Source: an uncultured Rhodobiaceae bacterium
GTDB taxonomy: Bacteria > Pseudomonadota > Alphaproteobacteria > RS24
Reading direction: 5' to 3'
DNA length: 64,000 bases
Assembly (NCBI GenBank): GCA_937876775.1
Contig: CALEFA010000063.1
Span: forward strand, 62,001-126,000
In this document: positions 51,816 through 61,048 of the stretch, in pieces
Layout: every line of letters starts with the position of its first letter
Position numbering within the stretch: position 1 is the stretch's first letter
Translations under genes and position numbers: made by a program
The notes under the pieces: generated by a model
What the model saw: only the letters and a program-made list of their open reading frames with translations
Databases searched by the model: none
What the model was told of the DNA's origin: nothing

Positions 51816-53573
51816 ATGGGTTTTTTCAAACCGCCGCCATCGCCAGCCATTGCCACATTGGTGTTAAGTCTGGTGATGCTGCTCGCCCCCTATCTCAATT
51901 TGCAGTTTATTCATTTACAGCACCATTGGCGGCTGGCGCCTAAAGGGGTTTATGGCGACACCGCTATGGTGGTGAGCGCCCATGGTTTGGCCTCCGATAT
52001 TGGTCGCGATGTTTTAGAAGCTGGCGGCAATGCCTTTGATGCCGCCGTGGCGGTGAATTTTGCGTTGGCGGTGGTCTATCAGCAAGCCGGTAACGTTGGA
52101 GGTGGTGGGTTCATGGTCTACCGGCTGGCGGATGGTCAGACGGGGGCTTTGGATTTTCGTGAAAAAGCACCACTGGCGGCGGATAAAAATATGTATTTGG
52201 ACGCGCAGGGCGAGGTCATTAAGGGCCTGAGCCTTGCCGGTCATTTGGCGGTTGGTGTGCCCGGTTCAGTGGCCGGCATGGTAGCGTTGCATGAGAAATT
52301 CGGCAGTTTGCCGTGGGATGTATTGGTGCGCCCGTCAATTTATTTGGCCGATGAAGGATTTGAACTGAGCGAGAAGGCGGCGCGTATGTTCAATCGTTAT
52401 CAGGCCGATTTTGCCCGCCTGAATCGTCATCAACCAACTGTTATGCGCGATAAAAAATGGCAGGCCGGTGAGCGCTTGGCATTTCCAGATTTGGCGCAAA
52501 CCTTGTCGCGCATCGCCAAATTTGGTCATGATGGGTTTTATGCCGGTGAAACGGCGCGTCTCTTGGTCGATGAAATGCGCGCCGGTGGTGGTCTTATCAC
52601 TCAAGCCGACCTCAATGCCTATCAAGCCGTTTGGCGCCAACCAGTGCGTTTCGATTATCGCGGCCACGACATCATTTCCATGCCGCCGCCGTCCAGTGGC
52701 GGCCTCGCTTTGGCGCAATTATTACAAGGGGCCAGTGCCTATGATATCGCTGCCCTCGGCCATAATAGCGCGGCTCATATTCATTTGATGACCGAACTTC
52801 AGCGCCGCACCTATGCTGATCGGGCTACCCATTTGGGCGACACTGATTTTGTCGATGTTGATATGGCGGGGCTGATGGCGGCTGATTATATCGCCGCGCG
52901 CAATGCCGATATTATGCCGGATAGGAAAACCGAGAGTAAGAGTATCCGCCCGGGATTGGTGAATGTCATTGAAAGCGTTGAGACGACGCATTTTTCCATC
53001 ATTGACCCGATGGGCAATGCGGTCGCTATCACCACCACGTTAAACGGCAATTATGGCTCGAAGGTCGTCGTCAAAGGGGGCGGCTTCTTCCTCAATAATG
53101 AGATGGATGATTTCTCCATCAAGCCAGGCCACGCCAATCAATTCGGTCTGGTTGGCGATGATAAGAATGCCATTGCGCCAGGCAAGCGGATGCTGTCGTC
53201 GATGACCCCAACCATTGTCGAAAAAGACGGGCGCTTAAAACTTGTCGTAGGCACGCCGGGCGGGGCGACGATTATCACCTCCGTGTTTCAAACCATTTCC
53301 AATATTATCGATTTTGACATGACCGCACAGCAGGCCGTGCACGCGCGCAAAAGCCATAGTCAATGGCAGCCAGATTTTGTGATGCTGGAAAAAGGCACGC
53401 TGAACATCGGCAATATGATGGGCCTGATGCGGCGTGGTCATGTGCCCTATAGTTGGCCGCGTTTCACTTATGCGCTGGGCAGGGTTGAGGCGATTTTAGT
53501 CCACCCCGATGGGCGCCTTGAGGGGGCGGCAGATTATTCGCGCGGCTTTGATGACCGCGCTTCCGGCTTTTGA
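51816..53573 (+). CDS. ggt: Gamma-glutamyltransferase
   Basis: Ntn-hydrolase that cleaves gamma-glutamyl bonds of glutathione outside the cytoplasm. 585 aa. A hydrophobic signal or anchor segment spans about residues 10-30. Autocleavage into two subunits is expected before T390 in E-T-T-H-F-S, the nucleophile. Substrate loop residues TTLNGNYGSKVVVKGGGFFLNNEMDDF and PGGATIITSVFQTI are conserved. GAAGGGGAG lies just before ATG 51816; the longer frame runs into the fadH promoter and is rejected. trhO follows after about 53 bp. Confidence 0.93.
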   Translation: MGFFKPPPSPAIATLVLSLVMLLAPYLNLQFIHLQHHWRLAPKGVYGDTAMVVSAHGLASDIGRDVLEAGGNAFDAAVAVNFALAVVYQQAGNVGGGGFMVYRLADGQTGALDFREKAPLAADKNMYLDAQGEVIKGLSLAGHLAVGVPGSVAGMVALHEKFGSLPWDVLVRPSIYLADEGFELSEKAARMFNRYQADFARLNRHQPTVMRDKKWQAGERLAFPDLAQTLSRIAKFGHDGFYAGETARLLVDEMRAGGGLITQADLNAYQAVWRQPVRFDYRGHDIISMPPPSSGGLALAQLLQGASAYDIAALGHNSAAHIHLMTELQRRTYADRATHLGDTDFVDVDMAGLMAADYIAARNADIMPDRKTESKSIRPGLVNVIESVETTHFSIIDPMGNAVAITTTLNGNYGSKVVVKGGGFFLNNEMDDFSIKPGHANQFGLVGDDKNAIAPGKRMLSSMTPTIVEKDGRLKLVVGTPGGATIITSVFQTISNIIDFDMTAQQAVHARKSHSQWQPDFVMLEKGTLNIGNMMGLMRRGHVPYSWPRFTYALGRVEAILVHPDGRLEGAADYSRGFDDRASGF

Positions 53574-53626
53574 TAAAATTACCCGTCAGTGACCAGTAAA
53601 GATTGAAATTTTTTGTCGAATTGGGC

Positions 53627-54619
53627 ATGGTCGCCAACATGGAACAAAACACCGCCATACAAGTGCCCAGCGCGCCGGATGACACGCCGATTGTTGTTGC
53701 CGCTTTTTACAAATTCGTGGCTTTGCCAGACTTTCAGCTGGTGCAGCCAAAACTACAGGCCATGTGCCAGAAAGCCGGCATTTTGGGCACCATTCTGCTG
53801 GCCAAAGAAGGCGTGAATGGCACGGTTTGTGGCTCGCATATCGCGTTACAGGCGCTGATGAATTATTTTGCTAATGAGCCGCGTTTTGCCGATGTGACAC
53901 CGAAATTCAGCTTCGCCGAAAGCGCTGCCTTTCACCGCATGAAAGTGCGTCTGAAGTCTGAAATCGTTAGCATGGGGCAGCCGAATATTGATCCGATTGG
54001 CGATGTCGGCGCTTATGTGAAACCGGAAGCGTGGAATCAGCTGATTGAGCAACCCGACACGCTGGTCATTGATACGCGCAATAAATATGAAGTGGCAATT
54101 GGCACATTCGAGGGGGCGGTTGATCCGGCCACCACTTCATTTCGCGAATTTCCCGATTGGGTTGATGATTATCTCGGGAAATTAAAAGACAGCGAAAAGC
54201 CGAAAAATATCGCCATGTTTTGCACTGGCGGCATTCGCTGTGAAAAAGCCACCGCCTATTTGGTCGGCAAGGGTTTTGACAATATCTTCCATCTCGAAGG
54301 TGGCATTTTGAAATATTTGGAAACCGTGCCGGAAGACCAAAGCCAATGGCGCGGCGATTGTTTCGTTTTCGATCAGCGCGTGTCGGTCAAACATGGTCTG
54401 GCCGAGGGTGATTATGATATGTGCCACGCTTGCCGCATGCCCCTGACCGAAGCGGAAAAACAATCGCCCGACTATGAAGCCGGTGTGTCATGCAGCCATT
54501 GTATCGACACCCATGACGAAGCCGACCGCGAGCGGTTTCGCGAACGCCAGAAGCAAATCAAATTAGCGCGCGCGCGCGGCCAAGAACATATTGGCGACGT
54601 GCAAAAGAAAAATGTCTGA
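53627..54619 (+). CDS. trhO: tRNA uridine(34) hydroxylase TrhO (rhodanese-fold)
   Basis: Makes 5-hydroxyuridine at the wobble position of tRNAs, oxygen-dependently. About 330 aa. An N-terminal YceA-specific domain (about 20-110; KEGVNGTVCGS) precedes the rhodanese domain with active-site C199 in CTGGIRC, and a C-terminal cysteine cluster (MCHACRMPL and SCSHCID) may bind metal. The start is uncertain: ATG 53627 and ATG 53639 are both possible and neither has a good ribosome-binding site. The end overlaps the next GST gene by 8 bp. Confidence 0.9.
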   Translation: MVANMEQNTAIQVPSAPDDTPIVVAAFYKFVALPDFQLVQPKLQAMCQKAGILGTILLAKEGVNGTVCGSHIALQALMNYFANEPRFADVTPKFSFAESAAFHRMKVRLKSEIVSMGQPNIDPIGDVGAYVKPEAWNQLIEQPDTLVIDTRNKYEVAIGTFEGAVDPATTSFREFPDWVDDYLGKLKDSEKPKNIAMFCTGGIRCEKATAYLVGKGFDNIFHLEGGILKYLETVPEDQSQWRGDCFVFDQRVSVKHGLAEGDYDMCHACRMPLTEAEKQSPDYEAGVSCSHCIDTHDEADRERFRERQKQIKLARARGQEHIGDVQKKNV

Positions 54620-55265
54620 GCTGCCAGTTCTCTATAGTTTCCGTCGCTGCCCCTATGCCATGCGGGCGCGCATGGCGCTGGCGGCCAGCGGCATAGAAGT
54701 TGAATTGCGCGAAATTATTTTGCGCGACAAGCCAGCCCATATGTTGGCTTTGTCGGCCAAGGGCACTGTGCCAGTTTTGTGGCTGGCGCAATCACAAGTG
54801 ATTGACGAAAGTCGCGAGGTGATGGCTTGGGCCTTGGCGCAAAACGACCCATTTGATTGGCTAACGCGGGTCGATGAGCCACGCATTGATGCTTTCGACG
54901 CGCGGTTCAAACATCATTTGGATCGCTATAAATATGCCACGCGCTATGCCGATGAGGTTGATAATGTGTTGCTGCACCGCGCGGCTTGCCATGAGATGTT
55001 GCGCCAAGTCGAGCAAGACTTAACCAGTGACTGGCTGGGCGGGGAACACGCTGGATTGACCGATGTAGCGATTTTGCCCTTTGTCCGTCAGTTTCGTATT
55101 GCTGACAGCGCGTGGTTCGAAAATGAGCTCGGTTTGCCGCGCGTGCACGCTTGGCTTCATAGGTTTCTGGTTTGGCCGGTGTTTGTCGCCGTGATGGATA
55201 AATATGCCTTATGGCAGGCCGAGACGACGGGGGTTCGCTTCCTACCTAATATTGAAGGCCGCTAG
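54612..55265 (+). CDS. Glutathione S-transferase with glutaredoxin-like active site
   Basis: A 217-aa GST. The N-terminal thioredoxin-like domain starts YSFRRCPYAMRARMAL, with a C-P-Y-A site like glutaredoxins and the omega/GrxB-type GSTs, then GTVPVLW and the SNAIL-type DESREVM. The C-terminal domain (about 90-210) is all helical. A Cys-type GST usually reduces glutathione mixed disulfides rather than conjugating. It starts inside the trhO 3' end (8-bp overlap), so the two are translationally coupled. Confidence 0.85.
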   Translation: MSELPVLYSFRRCPYAMRARMALAASGIEVELREIILRDKPAHMLALSAKGTVPVLWLAQSQVIDESREVMAWALAQNDPFDWLTRVDEPRIDAFDARFKHHLDRYKYATRYADEVDNVLLHRAACHEMLRQVEQDLTSDWLGGEHAGLTDVAILPFVRQFRIADSAWFENELGLPRVHAWLHRFLVWPVFVAVMDKYALWQAETTGVRFLPNIEGR

Positions 55266-55318
55266 ACGACTTCGTTTTATCGTGTAAATTATGAATTGTT
55301 CGAGCGGGGGGGGATTCG

Positions 55319-56623
55319 ATGTTCAGTCAGAGAGTTTGTATTATTGGCGCTGGGTGCTCTGGCTTCACTACCGCCAAGCGGCTGAAAGATTTCGGCATTG
55401 CTTACGATCAGTTTGAAGCCTCCGATAATATTGGTGGCAATTGGTATTTCAAAAACCCCAACGGCATGTCGGCTTGTTATCAGTCTTTGCACATTGATAC
55501 GTCGAAATATCGCCTCGCCTTTGAAGATTATCCGGTGCCTGATGATTGGCCTGATTTCCCGCATCACAGCCAGCTTTTCGACTATTTTAACGACTATGTT
55601 GACCATTTCGGTTTGCGCGACGCGATACAATTTAACACGCGGGTGGAAGATGCGCGCCGCGACGATGATGACATTTGGCATGTAACCCTATCGACAGGCG
55701 AAACCCGTCAATATGGTGCCTTAGTGGTTGCTAATGGCCACCATTGGGACGCGAAAATTCCAACTGAGTATGGCGATCACTTCGACGGCATCCAAATGCA
55801 CAGCCATAGCTATAATTCGCCCTTTGAACCGCATGAATTGCGTGGCAAAAACATCCTCGTTGTCGGGGTTGGTAATTCGGCCATGGACATTGCTTCGGAA
55901 GTGTCTCAGCGCCCGATTGCCAATAAATGTTTCGTCTCGGCCCGTCGTGGGGTTTGGGTGCTGCCAAAATATCTCAATGGCGAACCGGCTGATAAGGCCG
56001 TCATGCCGGCTTGGATGCCAGACAAAATTGGCCGCTGGTTGGGACAAAAGGCCATTGAGCGGGCGATTGGCAAAATGGAAAACTACGGCTTGCCGAAGCC
56101 CGACCACAAAGTGCTGACGGCGCACCCGTCGGTTTCTGGCGAGTTTCTAACCCGCTTGGGGTGTGGCGACATTAACGTCAAGCCGGGGCTGAGAAAACTT
56201 GATGGCGACGGCGTAGTATTTGAAGACGGCACGCGCGAGGTGATCGATACGATTATCTGGGCCACTGGATATCGCATTCGGTTTCCGTTTTTGAACCAAA
56301 ATGCCTTGGCCGTGGAGAATAATAAATTCCCGCTTTATCATCGGATGATTAAGCCGGGCTGGCGCAATTTGTTTTTTGTCGGTTTGGCACAGCCGTTACC
56401 GACGTTAGTCAATTTGGCGGAACAGCAGTCGAAATTTATCGCTGCGGTTTTGTCTGGGCGTCTTGAGTTGCCAGATGACGCAGCAATGGAAGCGCAAATC
56501 ATTAAGGATGAGCAAAAATATCTCGGTCACTATTATGACAGTGAGCGCCATACCATTCAGATTGATTTCAACCAATATGTTCACGATTTAAAAAAGCAGC
56601 TTGGTAAACACTGGGTAGAATAG
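55319..56623 (+). CDS. Flavin-containing monooxygenase (FMO-like)
   Basis: A class B flavoprotein monooxygenase of 434 aa. FAD fold IIGAGCSGF at residues 8-16, FMO identifying motif F-D-G-I-Q-M-H-S-H-S-Y (FxGxxxHxxxY), NADPH fold VVGVGNSAMDIA, and the late ATGY-type motif IIWATGYRIRF. FMOs oxygenate nitrogen or sulfur; trimethylamine is one possible substrate but the sequence differs from canonical Tmm openings. The start follows an unusual run of eight G (55306-55313) that must serve as the ribosome-binding site. The alkylsulfatase gene begins 9 bp after its stop. Confidence 0.88.
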   Translation: MFSQRVCIIGAGCSGFTTAKRLKDFGIAYDQFEASDNIGGNWYFKNPNGMSACYQSLHIDTSKYRLAFEDYPVPDDWPDFPHHSQLFDYFNDYVDHFGLRDAIQFNTRVEDARRDDDDIWHVTLSTGETRQYGALVVANGHHWDAKIPTEYGDHFDGIQMHSHSYNSPFEPHELRGKNILVVGVGNSAMDIASEVSQRPIANKCFVSARRGVWVLPKYLNGEPADKAVMPAWMPDKIGRWLGQKAIERAIGKMENYGLPKPDHKVLTAHPSVSGEFLTRLGCGDINVKPGLRKLDGDGVVFEDGTREVIDTIIWATGYRIRFPFLNQNALAVENNKFPLYHRMIKPGWRNLFFVGLAQPLPTLVNLAEQQSKFIAAVLSGRLELPDDAAMEAQIIKDEQKYLGHYYDSERHTIQIDFNQYVHDLKKQLGKHWVE

Positions 56624-56632
56624 GATTTCGAC

Positions 56633-58594
56633 ATGAAAAAACTCATTACTTTAGCGCTCGGCCTATCGATGATTGGCGTAGGGGCGCAAGCAGCCGACGC
56701 GGAAAATAGCAAGCCCGCTTCGCAAGCCACGCAACAGGCGCATGAAAAAGTTCTGGCCCGCCTGCCATTCGAAAATATGGAAGATTTTGAATTGGCTCAG
56801 CGCGGTCTGCTGGCGAGGCCGGACAGTCTTGTCGTCAAAAATGCGGAAGGCACAGCGATTTGGGACATGACGCGCTATGACTATCTCAAAGGTCCACGCC
56901 CCGATACGGTGAACCCAAGCCTGTGGCGGCAAGCCCAGCTCAATGCGCTTTACGGTTTGTTCAAAGTCAGCGATCGGATTTACCAAGTTCGCGGATATGA
57001 CTTGGCCAATATGACCCTCATTGAGGGCGATACTGGCTGGATTGTTGTTGACCCGCTCACCGCGACAGAAACCACCAAAGCGGCCATGGATCTGGTCGAC
57101 TCGCATTTCGGCAAACGGCCAATCAAAGCGATTTTATCGACCCATAGTCACGCCGACCACTTTGCCGGTATTCGGGCGTTGGCGACTGAAGAGGATTTGA
57201 CCAGTGGGCGTATTCGTTTTGTCGCGCCTGAGCATTTTGTGAAAGAAGCGGCCAGTGAAAATGTCATCGCAGGCAATGCCATGTCGCGACGGGCCGGTTA
57301 TATGTTCGGTAATTTATTGCCGCGCACGCCAGACGGCAATATCGATAGCGGGCTTGGCAAAGGCGTCGCCTTCGGCACGCTTACCCTGCTGACGCCAACC
57401 GATACCATTGACCGCACCGGCCAAAAATTGACATTGGATGGGGTGGAGTTTGAGTTTCAGTCAACCCCCGGAGCTGAGGCGCCGGCTGAATTTATTTTCT
57501 TCCTGCCGCAACTGAAAGCCCTGTGCGTGGCTGAGGAAGTTAATGGGGTGATGCATAATTTGTATACGCCGCGTGGCGCCAAAACCCGCGATGCCTTGAT
57601 TTGGTCGCGCCATTTGACGGAAACCATTGAGCTATACGCCGACCGGATGGAGTTGGTGTTTGGCAGTCACCACTGGCCGCGTTGGGGTCGTGAGGCGGGC
57701 ACAGAATATATCGCCAAACAGCGAGATATGTATCGTTTCATCCATGACCAAACTGTGCGTCTGATGAACCAGGGATATACCTCGACTGAAATATCCAACA
57801 TGCTGGATTTGCCGCCATCGCTGGCGCAAGAATTTTATAACCGCGATTACTACGGCACAGTGAGCCACAACTCACGCGCGGTGTATAATTTTTATCTCGG
57901 TTATTTTGACGCCGTTCCAGCCAATTTGAATCCGCATGACCCACAAACACGGGCCCGCAATTATGTTGATCTGGCTGGCGGCAAAGACGCTTTGCTGGCA
58001 AAAGCGCAAACGGCCGTTGATGCTGGTGATTATCGCTGGGCGGCAGAATTGCTCAACCATGCGGTGTTTGCTGATGACACAAATCAGGCGGCGCGCAATT
58101 TGCTGGCCGATGCCTATGAGCAAATGGGTTATCAAGCCGAGAGCGGGCCATGGCGCAACTTCTATCTCACGGGCGCGCAAGAGTTGCGCGGCGGTGTGCA
58201 AAAACCAGAAATCATCCGTACTGCGTCACCTGACTTAATTGCCAGCGTGCCAACGTCCATGTTCCTTGATTTTATGGGCGTGCGTTTCAACCCTGAGGGG
58301 GCGGATGATTTGGAAGTGAAAATCAATCTTGATTTCACCGATACGGGCGAACAATTTGTTCTCTCACTGGATAATAGTGTGTTGAATAATATTCCCAACA
58401 AGCAAGATCCAGAAGCCGATGCAACGCTGACCCTGAGCCGCGCCTTGTTTAATCAAGTGGCTTTGAAGGAAACCAGTTTCCCGAAGGAGATTTTGAAAGG
58501 CAATGTAAAATTGTCTGGCAATCCCCTGGCGCTGATGCGAGTGTTTGGCCGACTGGAAGATTTCAATCCATGGTTTAACATCGTCACGCCATAA
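56633..58594 (+). CDS. Alkyl/aryl-sulfatase of the SdsA1/BDS1 metallo-beta-lactamase family
   Basis: A 653-aa secreted hydrolase cleaving sulfate esters such as alkyl sulfates. The signal peptide is residues 1-20 (cleavage near AQA-AD). The MBL domain carries the dizinc motif H171-S-H173-A-D175-H176, the alkyl-sulfatase dimerisation domain lies at about 385-525 (NRDYYGTVSHNSRAVYNFYLGYFD), and a C-terminal SCP2-like lipid-binding domain at about 535-650. Length and order match SdsA1. TAGGA, formed with the FMO stop, precedes the start, so FMO and sulfatase share a transcript that ends at a strong terminator. Confidence 0.92.
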   Translation: MKKLITLALGLSMIGVGAQAADAENSKPASQATQQAHEKVLARLPFENMEDFELAQRGLLARPDSLVVKNAEGTAIWDMTRYDYLKGPRPDTVNPSLWRQAQLNALYGLFKVSDRIYQVRGYDLANMTLIEGDTGWIVVDPLTATETTKAAMDLVDSHFGKRPIKAILSTHSHADHFAGIRALATEEDLTSGRIRFVAPEHFVKEAASENVIAGNAMSRRAGYMFGNLLPRTPDGNIDSGLGKGVAFGTLTLLTPTDTIDRTGQKLTLDGVEFEFQSTPGAEAPAEFIFFLPQLKALCVAEEVNGVMHNLYTPRGAKTRDALIWSRHLTETIELYADRMELVFGSHHWPRWGREAGTEYIAKQRDMYRFIHDQTVRLMNQGYTSTEISNMLDLPPSLAQEFYNRDYYGTVSHNSRAVYNFYLGYFDAVPANLNPHDPQTRARNYVDLAGGKDALLAKAQTAVDAGDYRWAAELLNHAVFADDTNQAARNLLADAYEQMGYQAESGPWRNFYLTGAQELRGGVQKPEIIRTASPDLIASVPTSMFLDFMGVRFNPEGADDLEVKINLDFTDTGEQFVLSLDNSVLNNIPNKQDPEADATLTLSRALFNQVALKETSFPKEILKGNVKLSGNPLALMRVFGRLEDFNPWFNIVTP

Positions 58595-58618
58595 AATATC
58601 GTCATAGAAATATGCGCA

Positions 58619-58664
58619 AAAAAAAGCCCGGCACCTGCGAACAGGGGCCGGGCTTAATTTTTTT
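58619..58664. terminator. Bidirectional intrinsic terminator
   Basis: AAGCCCGGC (58624-58632) pairs with GCCGGGCTT (58647-58655). A runs flank the left side and T runs the right, so it can stop both the alkylsulfatase transcript (+) and the nitronate monooxygenase transcript (-). Confidence 0.92.
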
Positions 58665-58670
58665 AACGTT

Positions 58671-59645
58671 CTAGCTTGCGAAAGCCGTCAAGCGCGCATT
58701 GATAATGTCATTGGCTTCTTTCATCATTGAATCAACCAATTCCTGACAGCTTGGTACGTCATGGATCAGGCCAGCGACCATGCCGCATGACCATGCGCCG
58801 GCATCCATTGTGCCTTCTGACATGATTTTCGGATAGACGCCTGCAACTTCACCCATGATGTCGTTGATTTGGATTTTGTCTCCAAGCTCTTTCTCTTTTA
58901 CGATAATGCGTTCAACCGCGGCATTTTTCAAAACCCGCTCTGTGTTGCGCAATGGGCGCATAATCAGTGTTGTGTCCAATTCACTGGCAGCGACCAGAGC
59001 GTCTTTCACATTTTGGTGAACCGGCGCTTCTTTTGTCGCAATAAACCGTGTGCCCATATTAACGCCATCGGCACCCAATGCCAAAGCAGCAACCAGCTGC
59101 TTGCCATTACCAATGCCGCCGGAAGCAACAAATGGCACGGTCAATTCTTCGGCCGCGCGTGGCAGCAAAATCATGTTTGGAATATCGTCTTCACCGGGGT
59201 GTCCGCCGCATTCAAAGCCATCAACGCTGATGGCATCGCAGCCAATACGCTCGGCTTTCAAAGCGTGGCGCACGGATGTGCATTTGTGAATTACTTTAAT
59301 GTCGGCTTGTTTCATGACGTCCATATATTGCTCGGGGCTACGACCTGCCGTTTCAACAATTTTCACGCCGCCATTGATAATCGCCTCAATATATTCTGGG
59401 TAAGGCGGGTTAGCAAAGCCCGGCAGAAACGTCAGATTGACGCCAAATGGCTTGTCGGTCATTTCATGACAACGGGCAATCTCATTGGCCAAATCGGCAG
59501 GTGTGGGTTGGGTCAGGCCGGTGATAATACCAAGCCCGCCAGCGTTAGACACGGCGGCTGCCATTTCTGCAAAGCCAACATGGTGCATGCCACCTTGTAT
59601 GATTGGGTGTTCAATACCAAAAAGTTCTGTGATGCGGGTTTTCAT
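58671..59645 (-). CDS. Nitronate monooxygenase (2-nitropropane dioxygenase family)
   Basis: An FMN-dependent TIM-barrel protein of 324 aa. Family marks are HPIIQGGMHHVGFAEMAAAVSNAGGLGIITG, a phosphate-binding region FVASGGIGNGKQLVAALALGADGVNMGTRF, and the conserved DGFECGGHPGEDD carrying the His seen in this family. It may detoxify propionate-3-nitronate or act as an enoyl reductase-like FMN enzyme; the substrate is unproven. ATG 59645 follows GGAGAG. It is divergent from the thiolase. Confidence 0.88.
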   Translation of the reverse strand: MKTRITELFGIEHPIIQGGMHHVGFAEMAAAVSNAGGLGIITGLTQPTPADLANEIARCHEMTDKPFGVNLTFLPGFANPPYPEYIEAIINGGVKIVETAGRSPEQYMDVMKQADIKVIHKCTSVRHALKAERIGCDAISVDGFECGGHPGEDDIPNMILLPRAAEELTVPFVASGGIGNGKQLVAALALGADGVNMGTRFIATKEAPVHQNVKDALVAASELDTTLIMRPLRNTERVLKNAAVERIIVKEKELGDKIQINDIMGEVAGVYPKIMSEGTMDAGAWSCGMVAGLIHDVPSCQELVDSMMKEANDIINARLTAFAS

Positions 59646-59760
59646 TTCGTCTCTCCATTGTGCTGAGCTCATCGCGAGCGCGTTGGCCTTACATTATGGC
59701 GAAAGATTGCAGATGGAAAGGGGGTTTCGTAATTTGGTGGGGAAGGGGTCAAGAATATAC

Positions 59761-59789
59761 TTGTTCGAGTGACGCAGTTTATGTTTAAT
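59761..59789 (+). promoter_or_regulatory. Probable thiolase promoter
   Basis: TTGTTC (59761-59766) and TTTAAT (59784-59789) are separated by 17 bp and predict a start near 59796, about 25 nt before the thiolase ATG with AGGGAG between. The -10 matches five of six consensus bases, the -35 only three. Confidence 0.45.
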
Positions 59790-59820
59790 CTCCCGAGACA
59801 TTAGCTATAGGGAGATGATC

Positions 59821-60993
59821 ATGGCTGAAGCATATATTGTTGCCGCAGTGCGTACCGCAGGTGGGCGCCGCGATGGTAAATTAAAAGGATGGCACCCAGC
59901 CGATTTGGCGGGTCAGGTCATCAATGAATTGCTCGATCGTTCGGGCGTTGATCCGGAAGCCGTAGAAGATGTGATTATGGGCTGCGTCGGTCAAGCCGGT
60001 GAGCAGGCCGCCAATATTGGTCGCAATGCGGTTTTGTCATCGCGTTTGCCAGAGAGTGTCCCCGCGACATCGGTTGACCGTCAGTGCGGCTCAAGCCAAC
60101 AGTCGATTCACTTTGCGGCTCAAGCGGTTATGTCAGGTACAATGGATTGCGTCATTGCCGCTGGTGTCGAAAGCATGACACGCGTGCCAATGGGAACGCC
60201 CATCAGCTTGCCTTACAAAAATGACCTCGGCTTTTATGTCAGTGAAGAAATGCAAAAGCGTTATCCAAATGTGCAGTTCAGTCAATTTGCTGGCGCCGAA
60301 ATGGTTGCCAAGAAATATGGTCTGGATAAAGAGGATTTGGACGGCTTCTCTTATCGCAGCCATGAGCGCGCCATTGCGGCAACTCAAGCGGGCGCTTTCG
60401 AAGAAGAAATTTTGCCAATCGAAGTCGATACTGAGAATGGCAAAGAGTGGCACAAAATCGACGAAGGTATTCGTTTTGATGCCAGCAAAGAAGGCATTGC
60501 CGGTGTTAAACTGCTGGCTGAAGGCGGCAGTTTGACCGCCGCTTCATCAAGCCAAATTTGCGATGGTGCCTCTGGTGTGCTGATCGTTAATGAAGAAGGT
60601 TTGAAAAAGCTGAAGGTCAAGCCTCTGGCGAAGATTGTTCACATGTCGGTCATGGGTCATGATCCAGTGATTATGTTGGAAGCGCCAATTCCGGCCACAA
60701 AGCGGGCGCTTGAGCGCGCTAAAATGTCGGTTGACGATATTGATTTATTTGAGGTCAACGAAGCTTTTGCATCTATCCCAACAGCTTTCATGAAAGAGCT
60801 TGGGGTTGAGGAAGAAAAGCTGAATGTGCACGGTGGCGCGATTGCGCTGGGTCACCCATTGGGCGGTTCTGGCACCAAATTGATGACCACGCTGGTCTAT
60901 GCGTTGAAGAAACGCGGTGGCAAATACGGTCTGCAAACCATGTGCGAGGGTGGTGGCATGGCCAATGTAACGATTATTGAAAACCTTCAGTAA
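59821..60993 (+). CDS. Thiolase (acetyl-CoA acyltransferase)
   Basis: A 390-aa thiolase II-fold enzyme making or cleaving 3-ketoacyl-CoA. Catalytic C89 lies in DRQCGSSQ, the catalytic His in ALGHPLGGSG, and the second Cys in TMCEGGGMAN, where many thiolases have CxGGGQG. Direction and chain length cannot be told; it could serve beta-oxidation or acetoacetyl-CoA formation. An ATG at 59815 abuts the ribosome-binding site AGGGAG, so the ATG at 59821 is chosen. It stands alone between two divergent and convergent neighbours and ends at a terminator. Confidence 0.92.
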   Translation: MAEAYIVAAVRTAGGRRDGKLKGWHPADLAGQVINELLDRSGVDPEAVEDVIMGCVGQAGEQAANIGRNAVLSSRLPESVPATSVDRQCGSSQQSIHFAAQAVMSGTMDCVIAAGVESMTRVPMGTPISLPYKNDLGFYVSEEMQKRYPNVQFSQFAGAEMVAKKYGLDKEDLDGFSYRSHERAIAATQAGAFEEEILPIEVDTENGKEWHKIDEGIRFDASKEGIAGVKLLAEGGSLTAASSSQICDGASGVLIVNEEGLKKLKVKPLAKIVHMSVMGHDPVIMLEAPIPATKRALERAKMSVDDIDLFEVNEAFASIPTAFMKELGVEEEKLNVHGGAIALGHPLGGSGTKLMTTLVYALKKRGGKYGLQTMCEGGGMANVTIIENLQ

Positions 60994-61014
60994 TCGCGAC
61001 ATGTCCTGAAATAG

Positions 61015-61045
61015 AAAAGCCCCGTTCGAAAGAGCGGGGCTTTTT
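61015..61045. terminator. Bidirectional intrinsic terminator with GAAA tetraloop
   Basis: AAAAGCCCCGTTC and GAGCGGGGCTTTT form a 13-bp stem (one G-T) closed by a GNRA-type GAAA loop (61028-61031). A and T tracts on either side let it serve both the thiolase (+) and the DUF3237 gene (-). Confidence 0.93.
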
Positions 61046-61048
61046 GCA

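Noticed and set aside
53603-53626. Longer trhO N-terminus from a TTG at 53603
   Set aside because: Homologues start near the VVAAFYKF strand, and two ATG codons lie closer to it.
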